Assembly (NCBI RefSeq): GCF_013449685.1
Contig: NZ_JACDSF010000040.1
Coordinates: 1-35,433, forward strand
Reading direction: 5' to 3'
From: Pectobacterium brasiliense
Lineage (GTDB): Bacteria > Pseudomonadota > Gammaproteobacteria > Enterobacterales > Enterobacteriaceae
Length of the DNA stretch: 35,433 nt
The translations under genes were made by a program, and so were the position numbers. The first letter of the stretch is position 1. Every line of letters begins with the position of its first letter. Under the pieces are notes generated by a model. It saw only the letters and a program-made list of their open reading frames with translations. It was not told where the DNA came from and ran no database searches. Of this stretch, positions 1 to 7,410 are shown piece after piece.

Positions 1-338
1 TAAGTAAAGTGGGATCCCACCCTGTGTACAGGGTATTCATTTCCAACGGGGAGAAGACCGCTAATATATTCCTTCAAACTATCTCGGCAATGCTCTGGTA
101 TATCTGAATCGATTAAAGCCTTTAGATTTTTAAGTTCAATTAATCGGATTATTTTCCCATAATCAATGATAACGAATTTTGCTTCTCTCAAATAGACCAA
201 TATTTCTATGATAGTGAACAATAATCTACAACCTCTACCGTGCCAAATATAATCACTTTCGATTGATGGTAATTGTTCAAAAATCATTTTATATATATCT
301 TCAGGCGTTCCTGTAGAAAATATTTCTTTAGAATACAT
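1..338 (-). CDS. Partial hypothetical protein, cut by the left edge
   Basis: An open frame starts at the ATG whose first base is 338 and stays open for 112 codons. The next codon is cut by the window edge after TA, so it could be a stop. The product starts MYSKEIFSTGTPEDIYKMIF and is mixed alpha/beta in character, with a basic-hydrophobic middle (IIDYGKIIRLIELKNLKALI). There is no signal peptide or membrane segment. A purine-rich stretch (GGGGAAAT) precedes the ATG. A 12-bp palindrome (GTGGGATCCCAC) lies at 9-20. I do not recognise the family. Its position beside a TraD-like gene on the same strand suggests a plasmid transfer or maintenance role, which is inference only. Confidence 0.5.
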   Translation of the reverse strand, partial: MYSKEIFSTGTPEDIYKMIFEQLPSIESDYIWHGRGCRLLFTIIEILVYLREAKFVIIDYGKIIRLIELKNLKALIDSDIPEHCRDSLKEYISGLLPVGNEYPVHRVGSHFT

Positions 339-402
339 ATTTCCCCTATTTTTATTTTATCTGAATTGGCTACCGCGCCCTCTGGGGCTTGCTCAACAGC
401 TC

Positions 403-431
403 ACCGACCTAAAAGCAAGTTTTAGGCCGGT
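403..431. repeat. Long hairpin downstream of traD-like gene
   Basis: ACCG-A-CCTAAAA, a 5-nt loop GCAAG, then TTTTAGG-C-CGGT: 11 of 12 positions pair. It follows the minus-strand TraD-like gene but has no T-run on that strand. It may be a terminator or part of a mobilisation-related structure. A GCGCCCT core like the IncQ nic region lies at 374-380. Confidence 0.5.
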
Positions 432-457
432 TCACCGTTCGGACGTGAAAAACATAA

Positions 458-742
458 TTAACATTTTGACTTATTTATAACATTTTCGATATAAGTTTGG
501 CCTTGTGCTCTATACCCTTCAATATCACGCTCAGATAGATTAGATATGTTAAGCAGAACCCCAAAGACTAATTCTTTATCTACATAACCAATATCACATC
601 CTAAAACTTTGGCAACCTCAGCACCGAAAATAATTTTCTGACGGGTATTTTCTTTTTTCGTTTGCTGTTTCTTTTTAGCTTCCAAGAAGTATAGACGTTC
701 TTGTGCTGAAGCAATTTGTTGTTTGATTGTTTTTGTTGTCAT
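458..742 (-). CDS. TraD-like relaxosome accessory protein
   Basis: A 94-aa basic protein. Its first third is a charged helix (QERLYFLEAKKKQQTKKENT). Then comes the pattern TRQKIIFGAEVAKVLG, followed by VDKELVFGVLLN. That arrangement (charged helix, R-x-x-hhhGaxhxKxg, then a 'hhhGxLL' helix) is what I know from the small TraD/MobC family encoded beside MOBQ relaxases, where it helps the relaxase act at oriT. It is about the usual family length. It heads the left-hand minus-strand cluster and is followed by the hairpin at 403-431. The MobA/MobL relaxase is about 7 kb away on the other strand, unlike the usual adjacent arrangement. The family call is from pattern recall; the role is inferred. 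Confidence 0.55.
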   Translation of the reverse strand: MTTKTIKQQIASAQERLYFLEAKKKQQTKKENTRQKIIFGAEVAKVLGCDIGYVDKELVFGVLLNISNLSERDIEGYRAQGQTYIENVINKSKC

Positions 743-770
743 TATTCTTCTCCTTTATATTTTTATGGTT

Positions 771-1064
771 TTATTTATTGTCAGCATCCCAATCCCAAAA
801 TGAATCTGAATGGTTATTTTTAATTATTGTATTTTTAGGTTTGTAGGGAATATTTGTGTATTCGTATCCTGATGCTATTCTTTTCTTTATGGATTTAATA
901 CGAAAACGGAAATAATCCTTTTCTTGTATCGCTCTAATTTCTTCTCTTTTGCGATAAATAGTTTCTGCTGCCTTAGCATAGGCTTGTTCAACATCGGTAT
1001 AAATGCCATCTTCAATTAATCGTCTGGCTACCCAATCAATGGCCTCATCATGGTTTTTATGCAT
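771..1064 (-). CDS. Hypothetical 97-aa protein
   Basis: A good Shine-Dalgarno (AAGGAGAGGAT) precedes the ATG. The N-terminal 45 residues look like an amphipathic helical segment (DEAIDWVARRLIEDGIYTDVEQAYAKAAETI). The middle is strongly basic (RFRIKSIKKR), and the C-terminus is acidic and aromatic (DSFWDWDADNK). There is no signal peptide. It lies 28 bp upstream of the TraD-like gene in the same orientation, so the two probably form an operon. A mobilisation-related, DNA-binding role is possible, but I do not recognise the family. Confidence 0.7.
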   Translation of the reverse strand: MHKNHDEAIDWVARRLIEDGIYTDVEQAYAKAAETIYRKREEIRAIQEKDYFRFRIKSIKKRIASGYEYTNIPYKPKNTIIKNNHSDSFWDWDADNK

Positions 1065-1141
1065 ATCCTCTCCTTGTAATATTCAGTGCAATTCAATTAA
1101 CACATTTTGAATAATTATCAACAGGATAGAGAATTATATTT

Positions 1142-1246
1142 TTATTTGATAACCCACAGACTCAACAGCCAAATATTTATTCCCCACATCACGGCGTTTA
1201 TTGTCATTAAAGCCAATGCTATTTCATCCAGTTCACCAAGCTTCAT
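1142..1246 (-). CDS. Small membrane protein (34 aa)
   Basis: ATG at 1246 is preceded by AAAGGATAATAAT, a credible ribosome-binding site with 7-8 nt spacing. The product begins MKLGELDEIALALMT and continues into one hydrophobic segment (INAVMWGINIWLLSLWVI), ending in K-stop. This is a typical single-span small membrane protein. It lies upstream of, and in the same direction as, the two small genes at 458-1064. The plus-strand frame over the same bases is judged to be a shadow. Function unknown; it could be an entry-exclusion or transfer accessory peptide, which is inference. Confidence 0.5.
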   Translation of the reverse strand: MKLGELDEIALALMTINAVMWGINIWLLSLWVIK

Positions 1247-1373
1247 ATTATTATCCTTTTACTTCACGTCTGTTATTCTTTACTTGATTTTTATTGAAAT
1301 GGCAAATTGTATAATCAGTATTCAGAGAGTATGATTTTAACGCTGATCACTCTTCATGTAGAAAGGATATTCT

Positions 1374-1598
1374 ATGACAACAAGTAAACGCTATGAACCA
1401 GTCAAAAAAATCACTGTGAATGAAAAAGGAAAAATACTTAAGGTAAGTTTTGAAATTTTTGATCACGACGCAGGTCATTTTGTTCTTGGCGAAGATCATG
1501 AAGGATTTATTGATGCCAAGTCAAGAGTGAATGATCTTGAAAACGAGCACTTGGAAAATCTAAAATTGAAGTCTACACCTAAAAGACCAAAACCCTAA
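1374..1598 (+). CDS. Hypothetical 74-aa protein
   Basis: A Shine-Dalgarno-like AGAAAGGAT lies 6 nt before the ATG. The product is small, charged and soluble, with basic ends (MTTSKRYEPVKK... TPKRPKP) and an acidic centre (GEDHEGFIDAKSRVNDLENEH). It is transcribed away from the 34-aa gene and converges on the ankyrin-repeat gene. The two are separated by the hairpin at 1603-1624. I do not recognise a family. Confidence 0.65.
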   Translation: MTTSKRYEPVKKITVNEKGKILKVSFEIFDHDAGHFVLGEDHEGFIDAKSRVNDLENEHLENLKLKSTPKRPKP

Positions 1599-1602
1599 AA
1601 TA

Positions 1603-1624
1603 TTCCCCTGATGATTCAGGGGAA
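1603..1624. terminator. Bidirectional hairpin between convergent genes
   Basis: TTCCCCTGA, loop TGAT, TCAGGGGAA: a perfect 9-bp stem 5 bp after the stop of the plus-strand gene and 5 bp after the stop of the minus-strand ankyrin gene. On the minus strand it is followed by TATTTTAG, so it probably terminates the ankyrin transcript best. Confidence 0.65.
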
Positions 1625-1628
1625 ACAA

Positions 1629-2294
1629 TTACACATTTTCAATAAGTTCACGAAAGTCCCTATAGCTAAACAGTTTTACTTTATCATTACCATACACCCT
1701 ACAAATGAAATCCTGATGAAGCTCATGGAAAGTAGATAAATAGCAGTATTCTTTTAGCGCATCCAATACATCAATATATCTTTTCGCATACTGATTAAAG
1801 TGTTCTGGATTCTCTGTTTCTGGATCGTGTTCAATCTCGACAAATCTACTCAATGTTATTTTAAATTCATTATCGTGAAGTAATTTCAATGCAGATGGTA
1901 TGTTTTCCAATTGATTACAATATAGAGAGTCAATAATAATATGCTTCTCTTTAAATCTATCCGCATACTTCATAAAAGTATCATGATACTTAAAAAACCC
2001 ATAAGTCGCTAAAACATGACGACCTTCATTATCTTTTCTGTCTACATCTATTCCGTGTTCAATTAAGGCATTAATCACTTCTTCTGAACTGACATGAAAT
2101 AGCGCAGTATGCCCAAGCTTATCCTGATGATTAATATCAACACCAAGACCTATTAATTGTTCTACATCATCTCGTGTTCTTGCATAGAACAGCAATGTTC
2201 GGTCGAGCGAGTCTCTTATTTCATATGCTGATATATTATTTTTTTTCAGAGCATTCATTAATGATCTAAAAATATCGTTGGTAAATGGCAACAT
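1629..2294 (-). CDS. Ankyrin-repeat protein
   Basis: 221 aa with a strong Shine-Dalgarno (AAGGAGATAAC). Residues about 25-105 carry two to three ankyrin repeats: a DxxxRTLLFYA start, 'LIGLGVDINHQDKLGHTALFHV' spread over one repeat, then 'ALIEHGIDVDRKDNEGRHVLATYG'. The N-H-Q-D-x-x-G-x-T-A-L-F signature is canonical. The C-terminal half is helical and aromatic and has no motif I recognise. There is no signal peptide. Ankyrin repeats mediate protein-protein contacts. On mobile elements such proteins can be immunity factors or effectors, but nothing here shows which. Confidence 0.85.
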   Translation of the reverse strand: MLPFTNDIFRSLMNALKKNNISAYEIRDSLDRTLLFYARTRDDVEQLIGLGVDINHQDKLGHTALFHVSSEEVINALIEHGIDVDRKDNEGRHVLATYGFFKYHDTFMKYADRFKEKHIIIDSLYCNQLENIPSALKLLHDNEFKITLSRFVEIEHDPETENPEHFNQYAKRYIDVLDALKEYCYLSTFHELHQDFICRVYGNDKVKLFSYRDFRELIENV

Positions 2295-2479
2295 GTTGTT
2301 ATCTCCTTTTTATTTTTATATGTTATATTCCTTTATTCTATAAATTTACTTTTGTCAAAATTGGATATTCCTATTATTTAATGAAAAAACCAATAAAAAA
2401 TCAAAATGAATTAACAGGAAGTGGTAATGTCAACCCCTGTTAATACTCGACTAAAAACAAGAATGGTTTTCTCTTCAAG

Positions 2480-3124
2480 TCATTTCACACGAAGTTCTTC
2501 ATATGAAATAATAACGTGTTCGGAAAAAGCAGGCCGTTTTTTCAATTCCTCATAATACCTTTTTATAAATGGATATAATGGTCTTTCAATGTCTATATCA
2601 AAATATCTATATAGAACATGACCAAACTGAATATCAGCAAGAGAAAAATCCCCCCCGGCAATATACCCATTATTCCTTATTTGTTGTTCAGCAATAGAAA
2701 ATTTATTATGAAGAACCTGTAATGCATTTTGTAATGCTTGCTCATCTCTGTCTTTTGCTGCAGTTCTGACTACCTTCCAAAACACTGGAGCGGTAAAATT
2801 CATTGCAATATTAATCTTGGCCCATTCACCCCATTTATCGATCTCAACCCTCGCGTCAATATCATGCGGCCAAAATGTATCAGATCCATACTTGCCAGCC
2901 AGATAGCGCAGAATAGCACCGGTCTCCCACATAGGGGGAGCGTTCCCATCGCGTATGACTGGAACCGTACCATTAGGATTCATCGCTAAGAACTCTGGAG
3001 TATCATTTCCTCCATACTTATGACCAACATCATAGCGTTCATAATCAAGACCAAGCTCCCCTATACACCACATCAAAGCCTGAACGTTTGAAGATGTCTT
3101 CCTTCCCCATACTTGAATCATCAT
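2480..3124 (-). CDS. Glutathione S-transferase family protein
   Basis: 214 aa, the usual length. It has an N-terminal thioredoxin-fold half with S-S-N near residue 12 (catalytic Ser region in bacterial GSTs), the cis-proline motif in NPNGTVPVI and the glutathione gamma-glutamyl site ETGAILRYLA. A helical C-terminal half contains YIAGGDFSLADI, the N-capping box. Such enzymes conjugate glutathione to electrophiles in the cytosol. The ATG at 3124 follows TTGGAGAT. The gene is 17 bp downstream of the acetyltransferase gene on the same strand, so the two are probably co-transcribed as a small detoxification operon. Confidence 0.93.
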   Translation of the reverse strand: MMIQVWGRKTSSNVQALMWCIGELGLDYERYDVGHKYGGNDTPEFLAMNPNGTVPVIRDGNAPPMWETGAILRYLAGKYGSDTFWPHDIDARVEIDKWGEWAKINIAMNFTAPVFWKVVRTAAKDRDEQALQNALQVLHNKFSIAEQQIRNNGYIAGGDFSLADIQFGHVLYRYFDIDIERPLYPFIKRYYEELKKRPAFSEHVIISYEELRVK

Positions 3125-3141
3125 ATCTCCAATATAATAGG

Positions 3142-3663
3142 TTATTCTTCTGGAAAATTCGTATCACCATTACCAAGCGCTCTTTGCATGATAACAGTAT
3201 CAACCCAACGTCCGTGTTTAAAACCAACAGACTTTAAGGTTCCTGTCAATTCAAAACCAAGAGAACGATGTAAAGAAATAGAACCACGGTTTTCACTATT
3301 ACCAATGACAGCAATTAACTGACGAAATCCAGACGCTTCTGCTTGGTTGATAGCTACGGTAAGCAATGCTTTCCCGATACCCTTCCCCAGTTTTTCAGGA
3401 TCGATATAGATAGAATCTTCGAGTGTGAAACGATAGGCCGGGCGTGGTCGGTATGGCGCAAGATAACAATATCCAGCAACAATACCATCGACTAACGCAA
3501 CAAGCCACGGTGTTCCAGCATCTTGAACTTTAGTAATCCGCTCTTTCATCTCTTCAACAGTCGGAGGAATTGTCTCAAAAGTAGCTATGCCGTTGATAAC
3601 GTGCCACGCATAGATTTTTTGAATATCAGGAATATGTTCAGGGCTGACAGGGATGATCTGCAT
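3142..3663 (-). CDS. Phosphinothricin-type GNAT N-acetyltransferase
   Basis: 173 aa, full length for the PAT/Bar-like GNAT group. Diagnostic segments are the early IYAWHVINGIATFETIPPT, the substrate-side GYCYLAPYRPRPAYRFTLEDSIYI and the acetyl-CoA loop LGKGIGKALL. The later RGSISLHRSLGFELTGTL and KHGRWVDTVIMQ also fit. The enzyme transfers acetyl from acetyl-CoA to a small amine (phosphinothricin, methionine sulfoximine or a similar toxic amine). The exact substrate cannot be read from sequence. It is the first gene of a two-gene operon with the glutathione S-transferase. A start with AGAGGTT upstream fits. Confidence 0.92.
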   Translation of the reverse strand: MQIIPVSPEHIPDIQKIYAWHVINGIATFETIPPTVEEMKERITKVQDAGTPWLVALVDGIVAGYCYLAPYRPRPAYRFTLEDSIYIDPEKLGKGIGKALLTVAINQAEASGFRQLIAVIGNSENRGSISLHRSLGFELTGTLKSVGFKHGRWVDTVIMQRALGNGDTNFPEE

Positions 3664-4205
3664 AATAGAACCTCTGATTTAATAAATCCAGAAAAGGATA
3701 TCATAGGCACCTATGATTAATACCTCTCAAGCAAAGAATTTTTATTATTTCTATTAGAATAATGCATACTTGGAAAAGTAAAATACTATTTTCTTATGCG
3801 TAGAGACCTCTGTGGTAGCTCAATTCGTATGGTTAAAAATTTCACTATTTCGATATATTTATTTTTTTCAAAAGCAGCGCTTTGTGATTGTGTACGACAA
3901 TCACTACGCTGAAGAGGGCTTGCCCTGTTAATTTTAAATATATCCAATTATGATGTTTAGTTAGATATTCAGCTAGCGCTCACTCACCTGAAAAAGATTA
4001 AACCAGATACCGAGAAAAAATTTTGCAAAAACTTAAAGTCGCTGCTGTGTTACCCATTGTAAATCACTGTAAATATGTCCAGAACACCTATTGATGCTTT
4101 AACCAGTTGTATCTAATATAACCACATCATATTGTGTTATCTATTCTCTACTGACACAACATGAGTCACCCTCTCCTGACTATCTCTGTATTAAGGAATT
4201 TGGTT
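3664..4205. other. Gene-free spacer with an RNA-like double hairpin
   Basis: I see no credible coding frame here. Structures visible: a short TCATAGG-CA-CCTATGA palindrome near 3700-3716; a large hairpin at 3876-3910 (AGCG, then GTGATTGT, loop GTACG, ACAATCAC, then CGCT); and directly after it AGGGC-TT-GCCCT at 3915-3926 followed by GTTAATTTT. The two hairpins in series with a T-rich tail look like the 3' end of a transcript or a small structured RNA on the plus strand. The left part should hold the promoter of the acetyltransferase operon. Confidence 0.4.
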
Positions 4206-4457
4206 ATGAGTACGAACAACAAGCAAACCTCAGATAAAATCGCCTCTGTAGCCGCACAAACACTTAATGACCCGAATGCGTCAGCGATCCAGAGAAGTCT
4301 GGCTGGTTCAGCACTTTCTCAGGCAGGCTCATCAAACCAGACCAGTGGTGAAATGGAGCGTAAAGCATCATCTGCGCTTGATAATCCACGTTCCAGTAAG
4401 TTGACCAAACAGCTAGCGGGATCTGTGCTGTCTCAGTCAAATAAAAGACGTAAATAA
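4206..4457 (+). CDS. Small repeat protein (seed-maturation-protein-like)
   Basis: The start at 4206 is preferred because AAGGAATTTGGTT precedes it; the upstream in-frame ATG at 4161 has no site. The 83-aa product has two related halves: 'KIASVAAQTLNDPNASAIQ + RSLAGSALSQ' and 'ERKASSALDNPRSSKLT + KQLAGSVLSQ'. It is rich in Ser, Ala and Gln with a basic tail (SNKRRK). I recall similar enterobacterial proteins, often annotated as seed-maturation-protein-like. Their role is unknown; stress-related or nucleoid-associated functions have been guessed. There is no signal peptide. A strong hairpin follows. Confidence 0.75.
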   Translation: MSTNNKQTSDKIASVAAQTLNDPNASAIQRSLAGSALSQAGSSNQTSGEMERKASSALDNPRSSKLTKQLAGSVLSQSNKRRK

Positions 4458-4462
4458 TTAAT

Positions 4463-4482
4463 TATGGGGTGTATACCCCATA
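4463..4482 (+). terminator. Hairpin terminator
   Basis: TATGGGGT, loop GTAT, ACCCCATA: a perfect 8-bp stem 6 bp after the stop at 4457. No long T-run follows. Confidence 0.55.
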
Positions 4483-4540
4483 CTCATTATTGGTGTTTTC
4501 TATATTCGAATAACAATATTCAGTTCGCAAGAGAGAAAAG

Positions 4541-5419
4541 ATGAATGTTTTTAGTATTCTTAAAGACCCTGATAATGCCATCTATTTAACAGATGAAAAT
4601 TATCATAAAAATACTCACAGATCTGTCCCTTATGTTCAGACTATCAATGGGAAATCCAAAGAATTTGCTTTATGTCCACGATGCAAAAACCCTGTTCTTC
4701 TAGTTAATAGAGCTAATAATCAAACCGATTCAAAAACCTTATATGCAAAACATGTGGATTACAATGTTACAGGTCTAGCTTTCTATAATAAATCAGAATA
4801 TGATGATTGCCCACTTGCTAACCCCACAAATCTCGATGAAAAATTAAAAAGAAATCCAAATAACAAAGCAAATGATGAGATAAAGTATGCTATTGCTAAC
4901 TATTTTGATTTATTGATAGGCAGAATTGAACCAGCAATAGGCATCTATTTTTCCGAGTCGGTTTTAGCTCAAATGCTTGAAGATTTTAAAACATGCGAAG
5001 GGCATCTTTATCGTGCAATAAACTTATATAATTTACCTATTTCATTTATTTATGTAACTAATGCTCAAGATCTTTATGGTTGCAGAGTAAATAAAAAAAT
5101 CAAAGAGAGTATTAATATTGAATCAGAATCCTTTACAACTTCAGTATCAGATGGCTATGGCAAAGATCTAGTTTTCGTAAATAGAAAGAAAGGAGCACCG
5201 TACAATAAAATATTTTTTTACTTCTCTAATCATACCACATCAACTGAAGAAAGAGATGAATCTATAACTTTATATATTGTTGAGAAAAAACAAAACCAAA
5301 AAATTGATGATGCCAAAGTATTATATAAAGAAAAGATATATTTCGATGGTACCTTCTTTTTCAATACTATGAGAAAAAGAGAGAAACTTAATAAATTAGC
5401 CAAATCAATTTCATATTGA
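4541..5419 (+). CDS. Zinc-ribbon hypothetical protein (CoiA-like N-terminus)
   Basis: 292 aa. After about 40 residues it has CPRC at residues 46-49, followed by YAKHV and, further on, YDDCPLAN. This C-x2-C...H...C arrangement should bind one zinc. A zinc-binding front part like this occurs in CoiA-like competence proteins, but I cannot see their nuclease motif with confidence. The rest is a mixed alpha/beta body with an aromatic, basic C-terminus (FFFNTMRKREKLNKLAKS). No signal peptide or membrane segment is present. It ends overlapping by 9 nt the convergent gene 5411-5731. Function unknown; a nucleic-acid-associated role is a weak inference from the zinc site. Confidence 0.75.
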   Translation: MNVFSILKDPDNAIYLTDENYHKNTHRSVPYVQTINGKSKEFALCPRCKNPVLLVNRANNQTDSKTLYAKHVDYNVTGLAFYNKSEYDDCPLANPTNLDEKLKRNPNNKANDEIKYAIANYFDLLIGRIEPAIGIYFSESVLAQMLEDFKTCEGHLYRAINLYNLPISFIYVTNAQDLYGCRVNKKIKESINIESESFTTSVSDGYGKDLVFVNRKKGAPYNKIFFYFSNHTTSTEERDESITLYIVEKKQNQKIDDAKVLYKEKIYFDGTFFFNTMRKREKLNKLAKSISY

Positions 5420-5731
5420 TACCGATTTTGGAATATGTATTAATTTGGATAAAGGTTGGTTCAGCACCAACCTTATCTCTTCTAAAGATATTGGGGATTC
5501 TTCGAACGGCTCAAGTTCATACTCCGCGAATGGTAAATCGCTAACTATTTTTATATTCCCGGAAATTTTTCTTATTAAAGAACAAAACTCGTGTTCACTC
5601 CTAGGCTCATCAACTACACCTAGATCTAGTGCCTTTTGATATTCTATTAGTGCACGAAGAGTTGCGTTTTGCCAGAAGGTGAATTCTTCATAATATGTAC
5701 CATCTTCAAGTTGTGATATTTTAAATTTCAT
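5411..5731 (-). CDS. Hypothetical 106-aa acidic protein
   Basis: The Shine-Dalgarno AAAGGAAA lies 5 nt before the ATG. A promoter fits upstream on the minus strand (TTGACA, 17 nt, TAAAAC). The product is acidic (FAEYELEPFEESPISLEE) and compact, with no export signal. It converges with and overlaps the 3' end of 4541-5419. No family is recognised. Its size and acidity would suit an antitoxin or immunity protein, but this is speculation. Confidence 0.7.
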   Translation of the reverse strand: MKFKISQLEDGTYYEEFTFWQNATLRALIEYQKALDLGVVDEPRSEHEFCSLIRKISGNIKIVSDLPFAEYELEPFEESPISLEEIRLVLNQPLSKLIHIPKSVSI

Positions 5732-5927
5732 TTTTTTCCTTTCGTGTTATTTATATATATACACGTTTTACAAAGTTAGTTCAGCTCTGTCAATAGTTGA
5801 AAATAAATAAGCATTTCGAATTATTTTAGAGAGTAATATTATTTTCTGACGTTTCAAAACATATAAACTATCACAAGCATTTAACAACAAGTAGAAAATT
5901 GACACTCATAATTATTAAGGACTATAA

Positions 5928-6614
5928 ATGAGTTACGAAAGGCTAAACATTTCTATCGATGACTACAATGAATTAAAAACGAAATTACATGCTGAACTTA
6001 CAAAAATCACTAATATTTTTACAAGGGAAAATTATAGACAAGAGGATGATTTTTTCGCTGCATTTTGCGCTGGGTTATCATTAGCAGAGATATCTTTTGG
6101 TAATGGATATTATTTACGCTTTAAGACATCAAAAACTGCACACAAGGGAAAAAATTCTCCTGAACACAGATTCGGATGTGATTTTGGGATTAAGATAGAA
6201 TGGATTTCTACATCCGATGAAAGCCTTCAAAAAGGTATCATAGGTCAGGCCAAAAATAACACGTTAAAAAACTCTGATACTAAAGATCTCTCAGTACAAT
6301 GCGCGAAGATGGCGAGAGTTACTGAACATTATATCGTGATTTTAAGAGATAACAGCCATCAGATTCCTGTCGTTCATATAGGAGATCGTGAAAAGAAGTA
6401 TTTCCATGAAGATAGTATAATTTTCGATGATTATCTTATAGACCATGTTATGGCTTGTTTACATGGAGAAACTAATACAGATGACATTAATACAATGTTA
6501 AAAAGTGGTCTTGATGAGTTCAATAGGTTTCTTATCGAGATAGAAACAAACTTACCTAAACCAAAAATAACACTAAAACCTAAGCGTCAGAATAAACCTA
6601 AAAATAGGCCTTAA
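5928..6614 (+). CDS. Possible PD-(D/E)xK nuclease-fold protein
   Basis: 228 aa with AAGGACTATAA before the ATG. The segment HRFGCDFGIKIEW (Asp85) followed about 20 residues later by GIIGQAKN (Gln107, Lys109) matches the beta-hairpin D...(D/E/Q)xK catalytic pattern of restriction-endonuclease-like folds. An acidic RQED sits at 37-40, where the first helix usually contributes a Glu. Later regions (HYIVILRDNSHQIPVVHI) look like core strands. The C-terminus is a basic proline/lysine tail (KPKITLKPKRQNKPKNRP), suited to nucleic acid binding. If correct, it cuts or binds DNA and could be a stand-alone defence or transfer nuclease. The fold is inferred from motif spacing only. Confidence 0.65.
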   Translation: MSYERLNISIDDYNELKTKLHAELTKITNIFTRENYRQEDDFFAAFCAGLSLAEISFGNGYYLRFKTSKTAHKGKNSPEHRFGCDFGIKIEWISTSDESLQKGIIGQAKNNTLKNSDTKDLSVQCAKMARVTEHYIVILRDNSHQIPVVHIGDREKKYFHEDSIIFDDYLIDHVMACLHGETNTDDINTMLKSGLDEFNRFLIEIETNLPKPKITLKPKRQNKPKNRP

Positions 6615-6627
6615 CGAATAGAATATG

Positions 6628-6652
6628 CATGGCAACATCAACCGTTGCCATG
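6628..6652. terminator. Bidirectional hairpin terminator
   Basis: CATGGCAAC, 7-nt loop, GTTGCCATG: a perfect 9-bp stem between the stops of the convergent genes ending at 6614 and 6658. Confidence 0.6.
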
Positions 6653-6657
6653 TTCAA

Positions 6658-7410
6658 TTATCGCCTATTTGACTCGAATAGCCCCCACGAAATCTTATCA
6701 TGTTTAGTCAGGAGGTTTTCCTTTTCTAAGTAAGCCTTCAATATATCGAATCCATACTCACCATCAGAGCGGGAATAAAAATCCCACCTCGGATGTTTAA
6801 CTCTTAACTTGAAATATTCAGGCTTGACTAAATTTCCATCAAAAAAAGAGCGAATGATATCAAATGTGTCACGATCTTTAAGATCAAGGACATTTCCATT
6901 TTCATCATATAATGCATTGATATCTTTAAGCTCTTTGAGTTTTAATAGCTCCCTCAAATAAACGAAAGGTACATTATGAGATAAGCGGACAAGATCACTC
7001 TCTGTAAACATAACACCCTGTTTAAGCATTTTTATGACTATCGGATTAGACATTAGGTTGTAAGTCAAAAAATGCAAATTGCTTGAAAAGTCGCTCACCG
7101 AAAATGCCACATTTTTTCTATAATCAAAGAAGTTGATTCCATACCAGACAGGGGCTAGAAAGCTATTCCCACACACATAATCAAACGTTGTCTTTGAGAA
7201 CCTTCTTTCAAATTTATCGATAACATCATCCCTGCTGAGTTTCATGTATTTCCTTTGAGGTGATATTTTTATGCTTGGAGAAATCTTTTTCATTTCCTTA
7301 ATAAAATCATCTTGTCTCAAAACAAGGTTAAAGTCATTGTTGGTATAGTGCCTAAAGCTTACAACCGTACCATCTTTAAGGCGTGCTGCTGTTGTTATCA
7401 AGCCTCCCAT
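6658..7410 (-). CDS. Hypothetical 250-aa protein
   Basis: The start at 7410 has GAGGGTTCAG upstream. A minus-strand promoter of the local type (TTGACA, 17 nt, TAATTA) lies about 60 bp before it. The protein is soluble, basic and aromatic: MGGLITTAARLKDGTVVSFRHYTNN at the start, a charged KISPQRKYMKLSRDDVIDKFERRF stretch, then helical segments ending SWGLFESNRR. I see no recognisable catalytic motif, export signal or membrane span. It stands between a possible nuclease gene and the mobilisation region. Confidence 0.65.
   Translation of the reverse strand: MGGLITTAARLKDGTVVSFRHYTNNDFNLVLRQDDFIKEMKKISPSIKISPQRKYMKLSRDDVIDKFERRFSKTTFDYVCGNSFLAPVWYGINFFDYRKNVAFSVSDFSSNLHFLTYNLMSNPIVIKMLKQGVMFTESDLVRLSHNVPFVYLRELLKLKELKDINALYDENGNVLDLKDRDTFDIIRSFFDGNLVKPEYFKLRVKHPRWDFYSRSDGEYGFDILKAYLEKENLLTKHDKISWGLFESNRR

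Noticed and set aside
1107..1334. Plus-strand hydrophobic frame of 75 codons.
   Set aside because: No ribosome-binding site, and it is antisense to the better-supported 34-aa gene at 1142-1246.
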